Assembly: GCF_014649795.1 (NCBI RefSeq)
Contig: NZ_BMTS01000002.1
Span: forward strand, 248,001 to 312,000
Direction: 5' to 3'
Length of the DNA stretch: 64,000 nt
DNA from: Streptomyces melanogenes
GTDB lineage: Bacteria; Actinomycetota; Actinomycetes; Streptomycetales; Streptomycetaceae
Under the pieces are notes generated by a model, which saw only the letters and a list, made by a program, of their open reading frames with translations, had not been told where the DNA came from and did not search any database. A program made the translations under genes and the position numbers. This document shows, in pieces, positions 8,758 to 18,276 of the stretch. Positions within the stretch are counted from its first letter, which is position 1. Each line of letters begins with the position of its first letter.

Positions 8758-9255
8758 TCAGCCGTTGTCGTGCTTGAGCGTGAATCCCCACACGGCCTTG
8801 GGCTTGTTGTCCTTGTTGACCTGGATGATGTTGATCTTCCGGGTCTTCGGCGCGGCGCTCTGGCCACCGGTCGCGAACACGTCCGCGTTCGGGAACGAGC
8901 GGTAGGTGGTGCCGATCGGCTCGCTGAAGATCGGCGAGCCGTCCAGCAGCGCGAGCCACTTGTCGCCGTGCTCCACCACGTCCGGGTCCACGCCCAGACG
9001 CAGGGTCGAGCCCGGCGAGTAGTCGATCGACTTCGACGTCTTGACGCTGCTGAGGCAGGTCGTGACCTTCTCCTCGGTCAGCACCTTGCCGTCGTTGCGG
9101 CAGGAGGCCTCGGCGTTCACCGAGCTCGTCCCGACCGTCACGGTCGCGAGGGGCGTCGGCTTGTCGCAGGCGGAGAGGGCGAGGAGGCCGACGGAGACAG
9201 CGCCCAGGGCGATGCCGGCCCGACGGGCCTTACCAGAGGTGAACGCAACGGTCAT
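8758..9255 (-). CDS. DUF2771-family lipoprotein
   Basis: A 165-residue exported protein. The signal peptide (AGIALGAVSVGLLALSAC) ends in a lipobox, with the lipidated Cys near residue 30. The mature part resembles actinobacterial DUF2771 proteins (VTVGTSSVNAEASCRNDGK, RKINIIQVNK), of unknown function. Two further Cys (in SCRND and TTCLS) could form a disulfide. The stop is one base from the mqnB start, so it is expressed with the menaquinone genes; whether it serves them is unknown. ATG at 9255, with weak Shine-Dalgarno complementarity. Confidence 0.85.
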   Translation of the reverse strand: MTVAFTSGKARRAGIALGAVSVGLLALSACDKPTPLATVTVGTSSVNAEASCRNDGKVLTEEKVTTCLSSVKTSKSIDYSPGSTLRLGVDPDVVEHGDKWLALLDGSPIFSEPIGTTYRSFPNADVFATGGQSAAPKTRKINIIQVNKDNKPKAVWGFTLKHDNG

Positions 9256-9282
9256 GAGCCGAAGGCTATCGGTCCCCCGAGA

Positions 9283-10629
9283 TCACGCCACGCGCGGGTG
9301 TGGCGTGCCGCGCCGCGCGGAGCTCAGCAGCCCTCGTACGGACGTGGCCGCGCCGACCGCGAGCAGCCCCGCCGCGACCGACATCCCGACCACGCCGTTG
9401 AGCGGCAGCACGATCCCTATGGCGCCGCCGAACACCCACGACATCTGGAGCACGGTCTCCGAGCGGGCGAACGCGGAGGTCCGCACCTCCTCGGGCACAT
9501 CGCGCTGGAGCATCGCGTCGAGCGACAGCTTCGCCAGCGCCTGGGTGAACCCGGCGGTCGCGCCGAGCACCGCCATCAGGACCCCGCTGAAGAACGCGGC
9601 CGCGCACACCGCCGCGCCCAGCGCGGCCGTCAGCGCCATCACGATGATGATCTCCGGGCCCCGGGAGCGCAGCAGCGAGCCCGCGGCCGTGCCCAGCGCG
9701 TTGCCGACGCCCGCCGAGACGCCGACCACGCCGAGCGAGACGGCGGCGCTCTGCCCGGCCAGCGGGTGCTCGCGCAGCAGGAACGCCAGGAAGAAGATCA
9801 GGAAGCCGGAGAGGGAGCGCAGGGCGGCGTTGGCGATCAGCCCGTTCTGCACGGACGCGCCGACCGTGCGCAGCCCCGGTTTGCGGGCGCCGTGCACGAC
9901 CAGCTGGGCCTTGCCCTCGCCCTTGGCCGAGTCCACCTTGTGGTCGAGCGTGAACGCCAGGAAGGTGCCCGCCACGAAGACGCAGAACGCCCCATAGAGC
10001 GGCCACTGGGGCCCGACGTGCTGGAGCCCCGCCCCGATCGGGGCCGCCGCGGCCGTCGCGAGCAGCCCCGCGAGTGTGACTCTGGAATTGGCTTTGACCA
10101 GCGAGAACCGTGGTGGCAGCAGCCGTGGCACGACGGCGCTGCGCACCACTCCGTACGCCTTCGACGCCACCAGGACGCCCAGGGCCGCCGGATACAGCTC
10201 AAGGCCGCCCGTCGCCACCGCGCCCGACATGGTGAGCGCGAGCAGCGCCCGCGCCAGCATCGCGCCCGCCATCGCGGCGCGCCGGCCGTGCGGCATCCGG
10301 TCGAGCAGCGGGCCGATCACGGGGGCCAGGAGGGTGAACGGGGCCATCGTGATCGCCAGGTACAGCGCGACCCGGCCGCGGGCCTGGTCGGTCGGGACGG
10401 AGAAGAAGACCGTGGACGCCAGGGCCACGGTGATCATCACGTCGCCCGCGCCGTTCACCGCGTGCAGCTCGATGAGTTTGCCCAGGCCCGACTCACCGGC
10501 GCCGTGCGCGTGGGTCGCCCTTCTGATGGAACGGGCGGTGCCCGTGAAGGGCAGGTGCAGCGCTCGGCCGACCGTCCGCCCCGCCCTGCGGAGGGGACTG
10601 GCCTTGTCGGTGGACCTTGCGGTAGCCAC
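9283..10629 (-). CDS. MFS transporter, first gene of the mqnB-mqnD operon
   Basis: A 448-residue major facilitator protein with about 12 hydrophobic segments after a basic N-terminal stretch of some 45 residues. A motif-A-like loop is visible (GPLLDRMPHGRRAAM). The substrate is unknown. GTG at 10629 (VATARSTDK) chosen over a TTG six codons upstream. It ends 27 bp before the DUF2771 gene, so MFS, DUF2771, mqnB and mqnD could be one transcript. About 290 bp separate its start from the divergent DUF3027 gene and must hold both promoters. Confidence 0.85.
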   Translation of the reverse strand: MATARSTDKASPLRRAGRTVGRALHLPFTGTARSIRRATHAHGAGESGLGKLIELHAVNGAGDVMITVALASTVFFSVPTDQARGRVALYLAITMAPFTLLAPVIGPLLDRMPHGRRAAMAGAMLARALLALTMSGAVATGGLELYPAALGVLVASKAYGVVRSAVVPRLLPPRFSLVKANSRVTLAGLLATAAAAPIGAGLQHVGPQWPLYGAFCVFVAGTFLAFTLDHKVDSAKGEGKAQLVVHGARKPGLRTVGASVQNGLIANAALRSLSGFLIFFLAFLLREHPLAGQSAAVSLGVVGVSAGVGNALGTAAGSLLRSRGPEIIIVMALTAALGAAVCAAAFFSGVLMAVLGATAGFTQALAKLSLDAMLQRDVPEEVRTSAFARSETVLQMSWVFGGAIGIVLPLNGVVGMSVAAGLLAVGAATSVRGLLSSARRGTPHPRVA

Positions 10630-10920
10630 GCAGTCATAGTGCCCCAACCCCGTACGACCATGACGTACCGACGGGGATTCGGACCGGCAGGTGGGCCACG
10701 GGCCGGGAAGGGGGTAGCGTGACAGGCGCGCCGCCCGCGGCTGCTCATGGCCGCGCGCCTCTCCGCGATCCCGCAGAATGGATGGCGAAAGGCGCGCCCC
10801 TGATCAGCTCACGGCCCGGGCGCGGACGTCGACGCGGCCCCCTGGTCCGCTCCGTCCGCGACTCGTACGTACGCGGTCCCCGGCGCACCCGTGAGACGGC
10901 GTAGGAGAGAAGCGAGACCT

Positions 10921-11829
10921 GTGAGTGCTGCGACGACGCGAAGCCGTACCCCCGACCGCCTGTGCGCCGAAGCGGTCGACCTCGCCCGGGAGGCGGCCGA
11001 GGAGGCCGCGCACCCCGGCGTGGTCGGAGAGCACGTATCGGCGGTGGCCGAGGGCGACCGGGTCGTCACGCACTTCTTCGAGTGCAAGGAGCCGGGGTAC
11101 CGGGGCTGGCGCTGGGCGGTGACCGTCGCGCGGGCCTCCCGCGCGAAGCTGGTCACCCTCGACGAGACGGTCCTGCTGCCCGGGCCCGACGCGCTCCAGG
11201 CGCCCGAATGGGTGCCGTGGAGCGAGCGGCTGCGCCCCGGTGACATGGGTCCCGGCGACCTGCTGCCCACCGAGGCGGACGATCTGCGCCTGGAGCCCGG
11301 CTACAGCGGCGAGGACGCCCCGCCGCCGAACTCCGCGGTCTCCGAGGAGATGGCCGAGCGGGTCGAGGCGGAGGACGCGGAGCTGGTGTCCCGTCCCGGG
11401 ACCTCGCGCGGTTCGATCGCGGCGCTGGCCGACGAGCTCGGCATGCGCCGGGCGCGCGTGCTCTCGCGGTACGGCCTGCACGCGGCGGCGGACCGCTGGG
11501 ACGAGTCGTTCGGCGCGAAGACGCCGATGGCGCAGGCGGCCCCGGCCTCCTGCGTGACCTGCGCCTTCCTGGTCCCGCTCGCCGGGTCCCTCCGGCAGGC
11601 CTTCGGCATCTGCGCGAATGAGTTCGGTCCGGCGGACGGGCGTGTCGTGTCGCTTTCGTACGGCTGCGGTGGCCACTCGGAGGCGGCGGTCATGCCGAAG
11701 CCGCCGAAGCCGGCGGCGCCGGTCCTGGACACGCTGGGCGCGGATGCGCTGCCCCTGCGGCCTGCTGCGGACAGTGGGTCTGTGGAGGCGGCGGGGGACG
11801 AGGGCTCGGAGGACTTGGGCCACTCGTGA
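10921..11829 (+). CDS. DUF3027 domain protein
   Basis: A 302-residue cytoplasmic protein resembling actinobacterial DUF3027. The N-terminal region ends at the conserved-looking VVTHFFECKEPGYRGWRW near residue 60. The C-terminal half has a probable metal-binding set, CVTC followed by FGICANEF and YGCGGH (Cys at about 209, 212, 228 and 246), and a short helix-turn-helix-like stretch (SIAALADELGMRRARVLSRYGL). Function unknown; a DNA- or RNA-binding role is only a guess. GTG start with AGGAGA about 12 nt upstream. The tail is low-complexity and the repeat family follows the stop. Confidence 0.78.
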   Translation: MSAATTRSRTPDRLCAEAVDLAREAAEEAAHPGVVGEHVSAVAEGDRVVTHFFECKEPGYRGWRWAVTVARASRAKLVTLDETVLLPGPDALQAPEWVPWSERLRPGDMGPGDLLPTEADDLRLEPGYSGEDAPPPNSAVSEEMAERVEAEDAELVSRPGTSRGSIAALADELGMRRARVLSRYGLHAAADRWDESFGAKTPMAQAAPASCVTCAFLVPLAGSLRQAFGICANEFGPADGRVVSLSYGCGGHSEAAVMPKPPKPAAPVLDTLGADALPLRPAADSGSVEAAGDEGSEDLGHS

Positions 11830-11846
11830 GCCCGGGGGGTTTGAGG

Positions 11847-12031
11847 CCCCTCCCCGCCCCTTCCCTAAACCCTCCGGGGGTGCTCGTGCGGCTGCGGACC
11901 GTAGATGGCTGGTCGCGCAGTTCCCCGCGCCCCTGACATGCGCCCCTTCGGGGCGCCCCAGGGGATTGCCGCGCAGCGGCATCTTCAGGGGCGCGGGGAA
12001 CTGCGCGAGCAACCCAGCACGGTCCGCAGAC
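11847..12031. repeat. long inverted repeat, copy 3
   Basis: Begins with the C-rich module (CCCCTCCCCGCCCCTTCCC, then CCCTCCGGGGG) about 18 bp after the DUF3027 stop. The palindromic core follows, with left arm 11909-11936 and right arm from 11985, and outer CTGCGGACC/GGTCCGCAG arms (11892-11900, 12021-12029). The apical spacer carries its own hairpin GCGCCCC-TTC-GGGGCGC. The gap to the next gene start (about 310 bp) is mostly this repeat plus a GC-rich stretch with no visible gene. Confidence 0.9.
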
Positions 12032-12140
12032 AAAGTCGGGGCCCGGGGCGGAGCCCCGGCGGGGCCGGGGCCGGGCGCCGGAATCCTCGACGCGGTACCT
12101 TCGGGCCGCAGGGTTTCCGATGGTTGTGGACGGAGTGCGC

Positions 12141-15100
12141 GTGATCGTGAAGGCGACGGCGGTCGAAGGTGCCGACCCCTTCGGGACGGGGCGGCTCCGA
12201 CGCGGGGTCATCGACGCCTGGGCCACCACCCCGGCCCGCTTCCGCGAGGACGCCAACGCCGAGGAAGACCTCGCCCTGGGCGGATACAGGGACCGGCTGG
12301 TCGTCGAGCTTGCTCAGAATGCCGCCGACGCCGCCGCACGGGCGGGCGTCGAGGGACGGCTGCGGCTCACCCTCCACCCCGGCGCCCCCGGCGAACAGCC
12401 CGTCCTCGCCGCCGCCAACACCGGCGCCCCCCTGGACGCCACCGGCGTCGAATCCCTCTCCACCCTCCGCGCCTCCGCCAAGCGGCGCGACGCCGGCACC
12501 GCCGTCGGACGGTTCGGCGTCGGGTTCGCCGCCGTGCTCGCCGTCAGCGACGAACCCGCCGTCGTCGGCCGCACCGGCGGGGTGCGCTGGTCGCTGGCCG
12601 AGGCCCGCGACCTGGCCGCCGAGGCCGCCCGGTTCAGCCCCGGCCTCGGCGACGAACTGCGCCGCCGCGACGGCCACGTACCCCTGCTGAGGCTCCCGCT
12701 GCCCGCCGAGGGCACGGCACCCGACGGGTACGACACCGTGGTCGTGCTGCCGCTGCGGGACGAGCCCGCCGAGGACCTCGTGCTTCGGCTGCTCGCCGCC
12801 GTCGACGACGCCCTGCTGCTCACCCTCCCCGGCCTCGTCGAGGTCATCGTCGAGACCCCCGACGGCTCGCGCGTGCTGCGCCGCTCCGAGCACGACGGGT
12901 ACGTCCACATCGACGACACCCGGGACGGGCTCAACCGCTGGCGGGTGGAGAGCGCGAGCGGCGCCCTCGGCGCCGAACTCCTCGCCGACCGGCCCGTCGA
13001 GGAGCGGCTGCGCCCCCACTGGTCGGTCACCTGGGCCGTGCCGGTCGACCTGGACGGCGCCCCCCAACGACCCCGCACCGCCCCCGTCGTCCACGCCCCC
13101 ACCCCCACCGACGAACCCCTCGGCGTCCCCGCCCTGCTCATCGCGTCGCTCCCGCTGGACACCGCCCGGCGCCACCCGGCGCCGGGGCCGCTGACCGACT
13201 TCCTGGTGGAGCGCGCGGCCGACGCGTACGCCCGGCTGCTCGCCGACTGGCGGCCCGTGTCGACCGGCACCGTCGACCTCGTGCCCGGCCCGCTGGGCCG
13301 CGGCGAGCTGGACGGGGCGCTGCGCGCGGCGATCCTGGAGCGGCTGCCCCGGGTCGCCTTTCTCGCCCCGGCCGTGCCGTCCGAGGAGCTGCCCGCGCTG
13401 CGGCCGTTCGAGGCCGAGGTCGTGGAGGGGGCGGGCGCCGACACCGTACGGGTGCTGGCGGAAGTCCTGCCCACGCTGCTGCCCGCCGGACTTGAGCGCC
13501 GCGCCGAGCTGCGGACGCTCGGCGTCGGCCGGCTGCCGCTCGGGGACGCCATCGAGCGCATCGGGGGCGCCGAGCGCGCGCCCGAGTGGTGGTACCGGCT
13601 CTACGACACCCTGGCCGGCGTCGACCCCGACCGGCTCTCGGGTCTTCCGGTGCCGCTCGCGGACGGGCGTACGGCCATCGGGCCCCGGCAGATCCTGCTG
13701 CCCTTGCCCGACACCCCCGCCGACCTCGGCCGCCTCGGCCTGAAGGTCGCGCACGCGGACGCCACGCACCCCCTGCTGGAGAAGCTGGGCGCCCTCCCGG
13801 CCACGCCCCGGGCCGTCCTGACGACTCCTCAGGTACGGGCCGCCGTCGCCTCCTCCCTCGACAGCGGGGAGATCTGGGACGAGGACGCGCTCGACGCCGA
13901 CGAACTCGCCGAAACCGTACTGGCGTTGGTGCGCGACGCGGCCCTTGAGCCCGGCGACGAGCCGTGGCTCGGCGCGCTCGCCCTGCCCGACGAGGACGGC
14001 GAACTCGCCCCCGCCGGCGAACTCGTCCTGCCCGGCAGCCCCTTCGCCTCCGTCATCCGCCCCGGCGAGCTCGCCGAGGTCGACGCGGAGCTCGCGGGCC
14101 GCTGGGGCGGGCAGCCGCTGGCCGCCTGCGGCGTCCTGGCGACGTTCGCCCTGGTCCGGGCCACCGACGTGGTCCTCGACCCGGACGAACTGGAGCCCCG
14201 CGACGGCGACTTCGCCGAGCCCGACGACGCCGGGCTGCTCGACGCGGTCGACGTGTGGTGCGAGGACGTGCTCGACCGGCTGCCGCACACGCCCGTACCG
14301 CCGGTGGCCACCGAGATCGTGGCGGTACGCGACCTCGACCTCGTCGACGACGACGCCTGGCCGCAGGCCCTCGCCATGCTCGCCCAGCCGCCGCTGCGGG
14401 ACGCGCTGACCCAGCCCGTACGGATCCTGCTGCCGGACGGTACGACGGAGACGGTCCGGCCGTACACGGCGTGGTGGCTGCGCGGCCACCCCGTCCTCGG
14501 CGGGCGCCGCCCGGCGGGTCTGCGGGCGGCCGGGTCCGATCCGCTCCTGTCCGGGCTCTACGAGTCCGCCGACGCGACCGGGTTCGACGACGAGCAGGTG
14601 CTTCGGGCTCTCGGTGTACGTACGTCGGTGGCGGCGCTGCTCGACGAGCCCGGCGGCGCGGCCGAGCTGCTCGCCCGCCTCGCGGATCCCTCCCGCCCGG
14701 TCTCGGACGCCCAACTCCACGCCCTGTACACGTCGCTGGCCGACCTCGACCCCGAGCAGGTGACGCTGCCGGACGAGCTGCGGGTGGTGCTCGACGGGGC
14801 GGTACGGGTCGTGGACGCGGCCGATGCGGTGGTGGCGGACGCGCCGGATCTGCTGCCGCTGGCGTCGGGGGTGCCGCTGCTGCCGGTGGCCCCGGCGCGG
14901 GCCGCGGACCTTGCCGACCTGCTTCAGGTCCGTCGTCTCGGTGAGTCGGTGACGGCGGAGGTGACGTCGGTCGGGACCGAGCATGAAGTCCCCGAGGCGG
15001 TACGGGTTCTGCTGGGTGCGGCGACTCCTTCGACGTACGTCGAGCACGAGGAGCTGTTGGCGGGCGGGGTCGAGCTGGACTGGCGCCGGGCCCCTGACGG

Positions 15101-15245
15101 GGTGCTGCACGCGGCGACCCTGGAGGGGGTCGCGGCGGCGCTCGCCTGGGCGGCGGGGCAGTGGCCCCGGCGGTTCGAGGTGGCGGCGCTGTTGGAGGAC
15201 CCGTCGCGGACGGGGGAACTGGCGCGAGCGCGCTGGTTCGACTAG
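12141..15245 (+). CDS. sacsin N-terminal-like (GHKL/Hsp90-type) ATPase protein
   Basis: About 1,034 residues. The N-terminus has a GHKL ATP-binding fold as in Hsp90 and the sacsin N-terminal domain: N box VVELAQNAADAA (about residues 55-66), AANTGAPLD (about 92-100) and the glycine-rich GRFGVGFAAVLA (about 123-134). The other 800 or so residues are Leu/Ala/Asp-rich and match no domain I recognise. A role as a chaperone-like ATPase is inferred. I prefer GTG at 12141 (VIVKATAVEG), with GGAG six bases upstream, over ATG at 12120. The repeat family and C-rich module follow the stop, and the P-type ATPase gene is convergent. Confidence 0.85.
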   Translation: MIVKATAVEGADPFGTGRLRRGVIDAWATTPARFREDANAEEDLALGGYRDRLVVELAQNAADAAARAGVEGRLRLTLHPGAPGEQPVLAAANTGAPLDATGVESLSTLRASAKRRDAGTAVGRFGVGFAAVLAVSDEPAVVGRTGGVRWSLAEARDLAAEAARFSPGLGDELRRRDGHVPLLRLPLPAEGTAPDGYDTVVVLPLRDEPAEDLVLRLLAAVDDALLLTLPGLVEVIVETPDGSRVLRRSEHDGYVHIDDTRDGLNRWRVESASGALGAELLADRPVEERLRPHWSVTWAVPVDLDGAPQRPRTAPVVHAPTPTDEPLGVPALLIASLPLDTARRHPAPGPLTDFLVERAADAYARLLADWRPVSTGTVDLVPGPLGRGELDGALRAAILERLPRVAFLAPAVPSEELPALRPFEAEVVEGAGADTVRVLAEVLPTLLPAGLERRAELRTLGVGRLPLGDAIERIGGAERAPEWWYRLYDTLAGVDPDRLSGLPVPLADGRTAIGPRQILLPLPDTPADLGRLGLKVAHADATHPLLEKLGALPATPRAVLTTPQVRAAVASSLDSGEIWDEDALDADELAETVLALVRDAALEPGDEPWLGALALPDEDGELAPAGELVLPGSPFASVIRPGELAEVDAELAGRWGGQPLAACGVLATFALVRATDVVLDPDELEPRDGDFAEPDDAGLLDAVDVWCEDVLDRLPHTPVPPVATEIVAVRDLDLVDDDAWPQALAMLAQPPLRDALTQPVRILLPDGTTETVRPYTAWWLRGHPVLGGRRPAGLRAAGSDPLLSGLYESADATGFDDEQVLRALGVRTSVAALLDEPGGAAELLARLADPSRPVSDAQLHALYTSLADLDPEQVTLPDELRVVLDGAVRVVDAADAVVADAPDLLPLASGVPLLPVAPARAADLADLLQVRRLGESVTAEVTSVGTEHEVPEAVRVLLGAATPSTYVEHEELLAGGVELDWRRAPDGVLHAATLEGVAAALAWAAGQWPRRFEVAALLEDPSRTGELARARWFD

Positions 15246-15251
15246 GGGGGA

Positions 15252-15469
15252 GGCCCCCACCCCGCCCCTTCCCTAAACCCTCCGGGGGTGGGTGGGTGGT
15301 GGAGGCCCGTCTCCCGGGGGCTGCGCCCCCGGACCCCCGTTGCGGGGCCTGCGGCCCCTGCACCCCGCTTCGTTCGTCTGCGGACCGTGCTGGGCTGGCC
15401 GCGCAGTTCCCCGCGCCCCTATAGGGGGCGCGGGGAACTGCGCGACCAGTTGGGGGCGGCCCGCAGACG
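15252..15469. repeat. long inverted repeat, copy 4, with C-rich and GGGGGCTGCGCCCCC modules
   Basis: Starts six bases after the ATPase stop with the C-rich module (CCCCACCCCGCCCCTTCCC, then CTAAACCCTCCGGGGG). Next is a small palindrome built on GGGGGCTGCGCCCCCGG, then the core (15375-15469), whose arms 15401-15420 and 15423-15443 differ by one inserted G. It fills the space between two convergent genes, where a bidirectional terminator would be expected. Confidence 0.9.
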
Positions 15470-15478
15470 AACCCCGGG

Positions 15479-17896
15479 CTACGTCGGGAAGCGGCGGTCC
15501 ACCCACCTCCACGCCACCTCCAGCAGCCCCGCCCCCACTACCGCAATCCCCACCGCGGCCCACGGCAACGTCGTCCCCACCAGTTTCAGGGCGAAGAAGG
15601 TCTGGAGCCACGGGACCGCCAGGACCAGGAGGAAGGCCGCGGCCATGGACAGGACCAGGCAGATGCGCCACCAGGTGTACGGGCGGGCGATGATCGCCAG
15701 GACCCACATCGAGACCAGGAACAGCGTCAGGGTGGCGGCGCTCGTCTCGGCCTCCCGGGCGCCGTCGCCCACGTAGTAGTGCCGCGCCAGCAAGTACGTC
15801 GCGAACGTCGTCACCGCCGCGATCACCCCGCCGGGAATGGCGTACCGCATCACCCGCCGTACGAAGTGCGGCTTCGCCCGTTCCGTGTTCGGCGCCAGGG
15901 CCAGGAAGAACGCCGGGATGCCGATCGTCAGCGTGGACAGCAGCGTCAAGTGCCGCGGCAGGAACAGGTATTCCACCTGGGTGCAGACCACCAGCAGGGC
16001 GAGGAGTACTGAGTAGACCGTTTTTACCAGGAACAGCGTCGCGACCCGCGTGATGTTGCCGATCACCCGGCGGCCCTCCGCCACCACCGACGGCAGCGTC
16101 GCGAAGCTGTTGTTGAGCAGGACGATCTGCGCGACCGCCCGCGTCGCCTCCGAGCCCGACCCCATCGAGACGCCGATGTCCGCGTCCTTCAGCGCGAGGA
16201 CGTCGTTGACGCCGTCCCCCGTCATCGCCACCGTGTGCCCGCGCGACTGGAGCGCCGCCACCATGTCCCGCTTCTGCTGGGGAGTCACCCGGCCGAAGAC
16301 GGCGTTCGAGTCGAGGACCGCCGCCATCTCCGCCTGGTCCGTCGGCAGCTGCCGCGCGTCCACCGTGTTCTCCGCGCCCGGCAGCCCCAGCTTCCCCGCC
16401 ACCGCGCCCACCGACACCGCGTTGTCACCGGAGATGACCTTCGCGTGGACGTTCTGCTCCTCGAAGTAGCGCAGGGTGTCACCCGCGTCGGGGCGCAGCC
16501 GCTGCTCCAGGACGACCAGCGCCGTCGCCCGCGCGTCCGCCGCCACCTGCGGGTCGTCCAGCTCGCGCCGGGCCCGGGCGAGGAGCAGGACCCGCAGCCC
16601 CTGCTCGTTCAGCCCGTCGATCTCCGCGAGCGCCGGGTCACCGGGCGGCAGCAGCACGTCCGGCGCGCCGAGCAGCCACGTCGAGTTCTCCCCGTCCCCC
16701 TCGCTGAACGCCGCCCCGCTGTACTTGCGCGCCGACGAGAACGGCAGCGACTCCCTGCACCGCCACTCCTCGCTGTCCGGGTATGCGTCGATGATCGCCT
16801 GGAGCGACGCGTTGGGACGCGGGTCGGACTCGCCGAGCGCGCCGAGCACCTTCCGTACGTACGCCTCGTCCGCGCCCCCCAGCGGCCGCAGCTCGGTGAC
16901 GTCCATGCCGCCCTCGGTGAGCGTGCCCGTCTTGTCGAGGCAGACCACGTCCACGCGCGCGAGGCCCTCGATCGCCGGGAGCTCCTGGACCAGGCACTGC
17001 TTGCGGCCGAGCCGGATCACCCCGATCGCGAACGCCACCGAGGTGAGCAGCACAAGACCCTCGGGGATCATCGGGACGATGCCGCCCACCGTGTACGCCA
17101 CGGACTGCTTGAAATTGTCGTCCTTGACGACGAGCTGGCTGATGATCAGGCCTATGGAGGTCGGGACCATCAGCCACGTCACGTACTTGAGGATCATCGA
17201 GATGCCCGAGCGCAGCTCGGAGTGGACCAGCGTGAAGCGGCTGGCCTCCTCCGCGAGCTGCGCCGCGTACGCCTCGCGCCCCACCTTCGTCGCCGTGAAC
17301 GCGCCACCGCCCGCGACCACGAACGACCCGGACATCATCCGGTCGCCGGGCTTCTTCAGTACGGGGTCGGCCTCACCGGTGAGCAGCGACTCGTCGACTT
17401 CGAGGCCGTCGGTCTCCACCACCTCGCCGTCGACCACCACCTTGTCGCCGGGGCCGAGCTCCACCAGGTCGCCGAGGACGATCTCGGACGTGGAGATCTC
17501 GGCGGCGACCCCGTCGCGCCGGACCGTCGGCTTGGCCTCGCCGATGACCGCGAGCCCGTCCAGGGTCTTCTTGGCGCGCAGCTCCTGGATGATGCCGATG
17601 CCCGTGTTGGCGATGATCACGAAGCCGAAGAGGCTGTCCTGGAGGGGCGCCACGAAGAGCATGATCAGCCACAGGACGCCGATGATCGCGTTGAAGCGGG
17701 TGAAGACGTTGGCGCGGACGATCTCGGTGGTCGAGCGGCTGCTGCGCACCGGTACGTCGTTGACCTCGCCCCGGGCGACGCGTTCGGCGACTTCGGCGGT
17801 GGTCAGACCGGTGGCCCGGCCGGGCGCCACGGGCGGCGGCACGGGGTGGACGGGGTCGAGTTCCGCCCCGGCGTCGATATTGGCGCGCTGCGTCAT
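15479..17896 (-). CDS. P-type cation-transporting ATPase (CtpE-like)
   Basis: An 805-residue inner-membrane P-type ATPase. All catalytic motifs are present: LTGEADPV (actuator loop, near 173), DKTGTLTE (phosphorylated Asp, near 315) and MTGDGVNDVLALKDADIG (near 555). The membrane motif before the phosphorylation loop is PEGL (VPMIPEGLVLL), unlike the CPC of heavy-metal pumps. It resembles actinobacterial CtpE, reported to move calcium, but the ion cannot be told here. There is no N-terminal metal-binding domain. Hydrophobic segments are those expected for about ten helices. ATG at 17896; a Shine-Dalgarno match is weak. Confidence 0.9.
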   Translation of the reverse strand: MTQRANIDAGAELDPVHPVPPPVAPGRATGLTTAEVAERVARGEVNDVPVRSSRSTTEIVRANVFTRFNAIIGVLWLIMLFVAPLQDSLFGFVIIANTGIGIIQELRAKKTLDGLAVIGEAKPTVRRDGVAAEISTSEIVLGDLVELGPGDKVVVDGEVVETDGLEVDESLLTGEADPVLKKPGDRMMSGSFVVAGGGAFTATKVGREAYAAQLAEEASRFTLVHSELRSGISMILKYVTWLMVPTSIGLIISQLVVKDDNFKQSVAYTVGGIVPMIPEGLVLLTSVAFAIGVIRLGRKQCLVQELPAIEGLARVDVVCLDKTGTLTEGGMDVTELRPLGGADEAYVRKVLGALGESDPRPNASLQAIIDAYPDSEEWRCRESLPFSSARKYSGAAFSEGDGENSTWLLGAPDVLLPPGDPALAEIDGLNEQGLRVLLLARARRELDDPQVAADARATALVVLEQRLRPDAGDTLRYFEEQNVHAKVISGDNAVSVGAVAGKLGLPGAENTVDARQLPTDQAEMAAVLDSNAVFGRVTPQQKRDMVAALQSRGHTVAMTGDGVNDVLALKDADIGVSMGSGSEATRAVAQIVLLNNSFATLPSVVAEGRRVIGNITRVATLFLVKTVYSVLLALLVVCTQVEYLFLPRHLTLLSTLTIGIPAFFLALAPNTERAKPHFVRRVMRYAIPGGVIAAVTTFATYLLARHYYVGDGAREAETSAATLTLFLVSMWVLAIIARPYTWWRICLVLSMAAAFLLVLAVPWLQTFFALKLVGTTLPWAAVGIAVVGAGLLEVAWRWVDRRFPT

Positions 17897-17972
17897 GATT
17901 TCGACGGTACGGGGGGAATTCCCGCTTCACCTGCCGGGAACGTCGAACATCCGACCAAGGGAGGAGACGAAT

Positions 17973-18002
17973 GGTCCTCTGGCGGTACGTGCCGCAGGGG
18001 CC
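17973..18002 (-). terminator. candidate hairpin between DUF2530 and the P-type ATPase gene
   Basis: GGTCCTCTGGCGG and CCGCAGGGGCC form an imperfect stem around a TACGTG loop just after the DUF2530 stop on the minus strand. No T-run follows. It could attenuate transcription into the ATPase gene. Confidence 0.3.
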
Positions 18003-18006
18003 GCTC

Positions 18007-18276
18007 CTACCGGCTCTCCGCCTCCGCCTGCTCCGCCGCGTGCCGCTTGAGGGCCGCGTCGCGCCCCCGTACGTACCAGATGCCGATCAGGCCGAGACCG
18101 CCGCCGGCCAGGCAGGTCCACACCCACCACAGGTGTCCGTGGTCGTCGAACCAGCCGTAGAACGGCAGCTGGACGAGGAAGAGGACGAACCAGAGGATCG
18201 TGCCGCCGGTGATGGTGGCGACGACGGGCCCTTCCAGGGGCTCCGGCGCCTCGTGCTTGGGTGTCCACTTCGCCAT
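18007..18276 (-). CDS. DUF2530 small membrane protein
   Basis: An 89-residue membrane protein with two helices (VVATITGGTILWFVLFLVQL without its flanks, and WWVWTCLAGGGLGLIGIWYV) and a charged cytoplasmic tail (RDAALKRHAAEQAEAESR). It resembles actinobacterial DUF2530, of unknown function. ATG start; the acidic MAKWTPKHEAPEPLEG leader is typical as I remember the family. It lies upstream of the P-type ATPase on the same strand, 110 bp away, and diverges from the purine permease. Confidence 0.8.
   Translation of the reverse strand: MAKWTPKHEAPEPLEGPVVATITGGTILWFVLFLVQLPFYGWFDDHGHLWWVWTCLAGGGLGLIGIWYVRGRDAALKRHAAEQAEAESR

Noticed and set aside
10719..10904. 61-codon plus-strand frame upstream of the DUF3027 gene, with GGAAGGGGG before its GTG
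   Set aside because: Arg/Gly/Pro-rich with no recognisable domain, and it occupies the divergent promoter region; more likely leader DNA.
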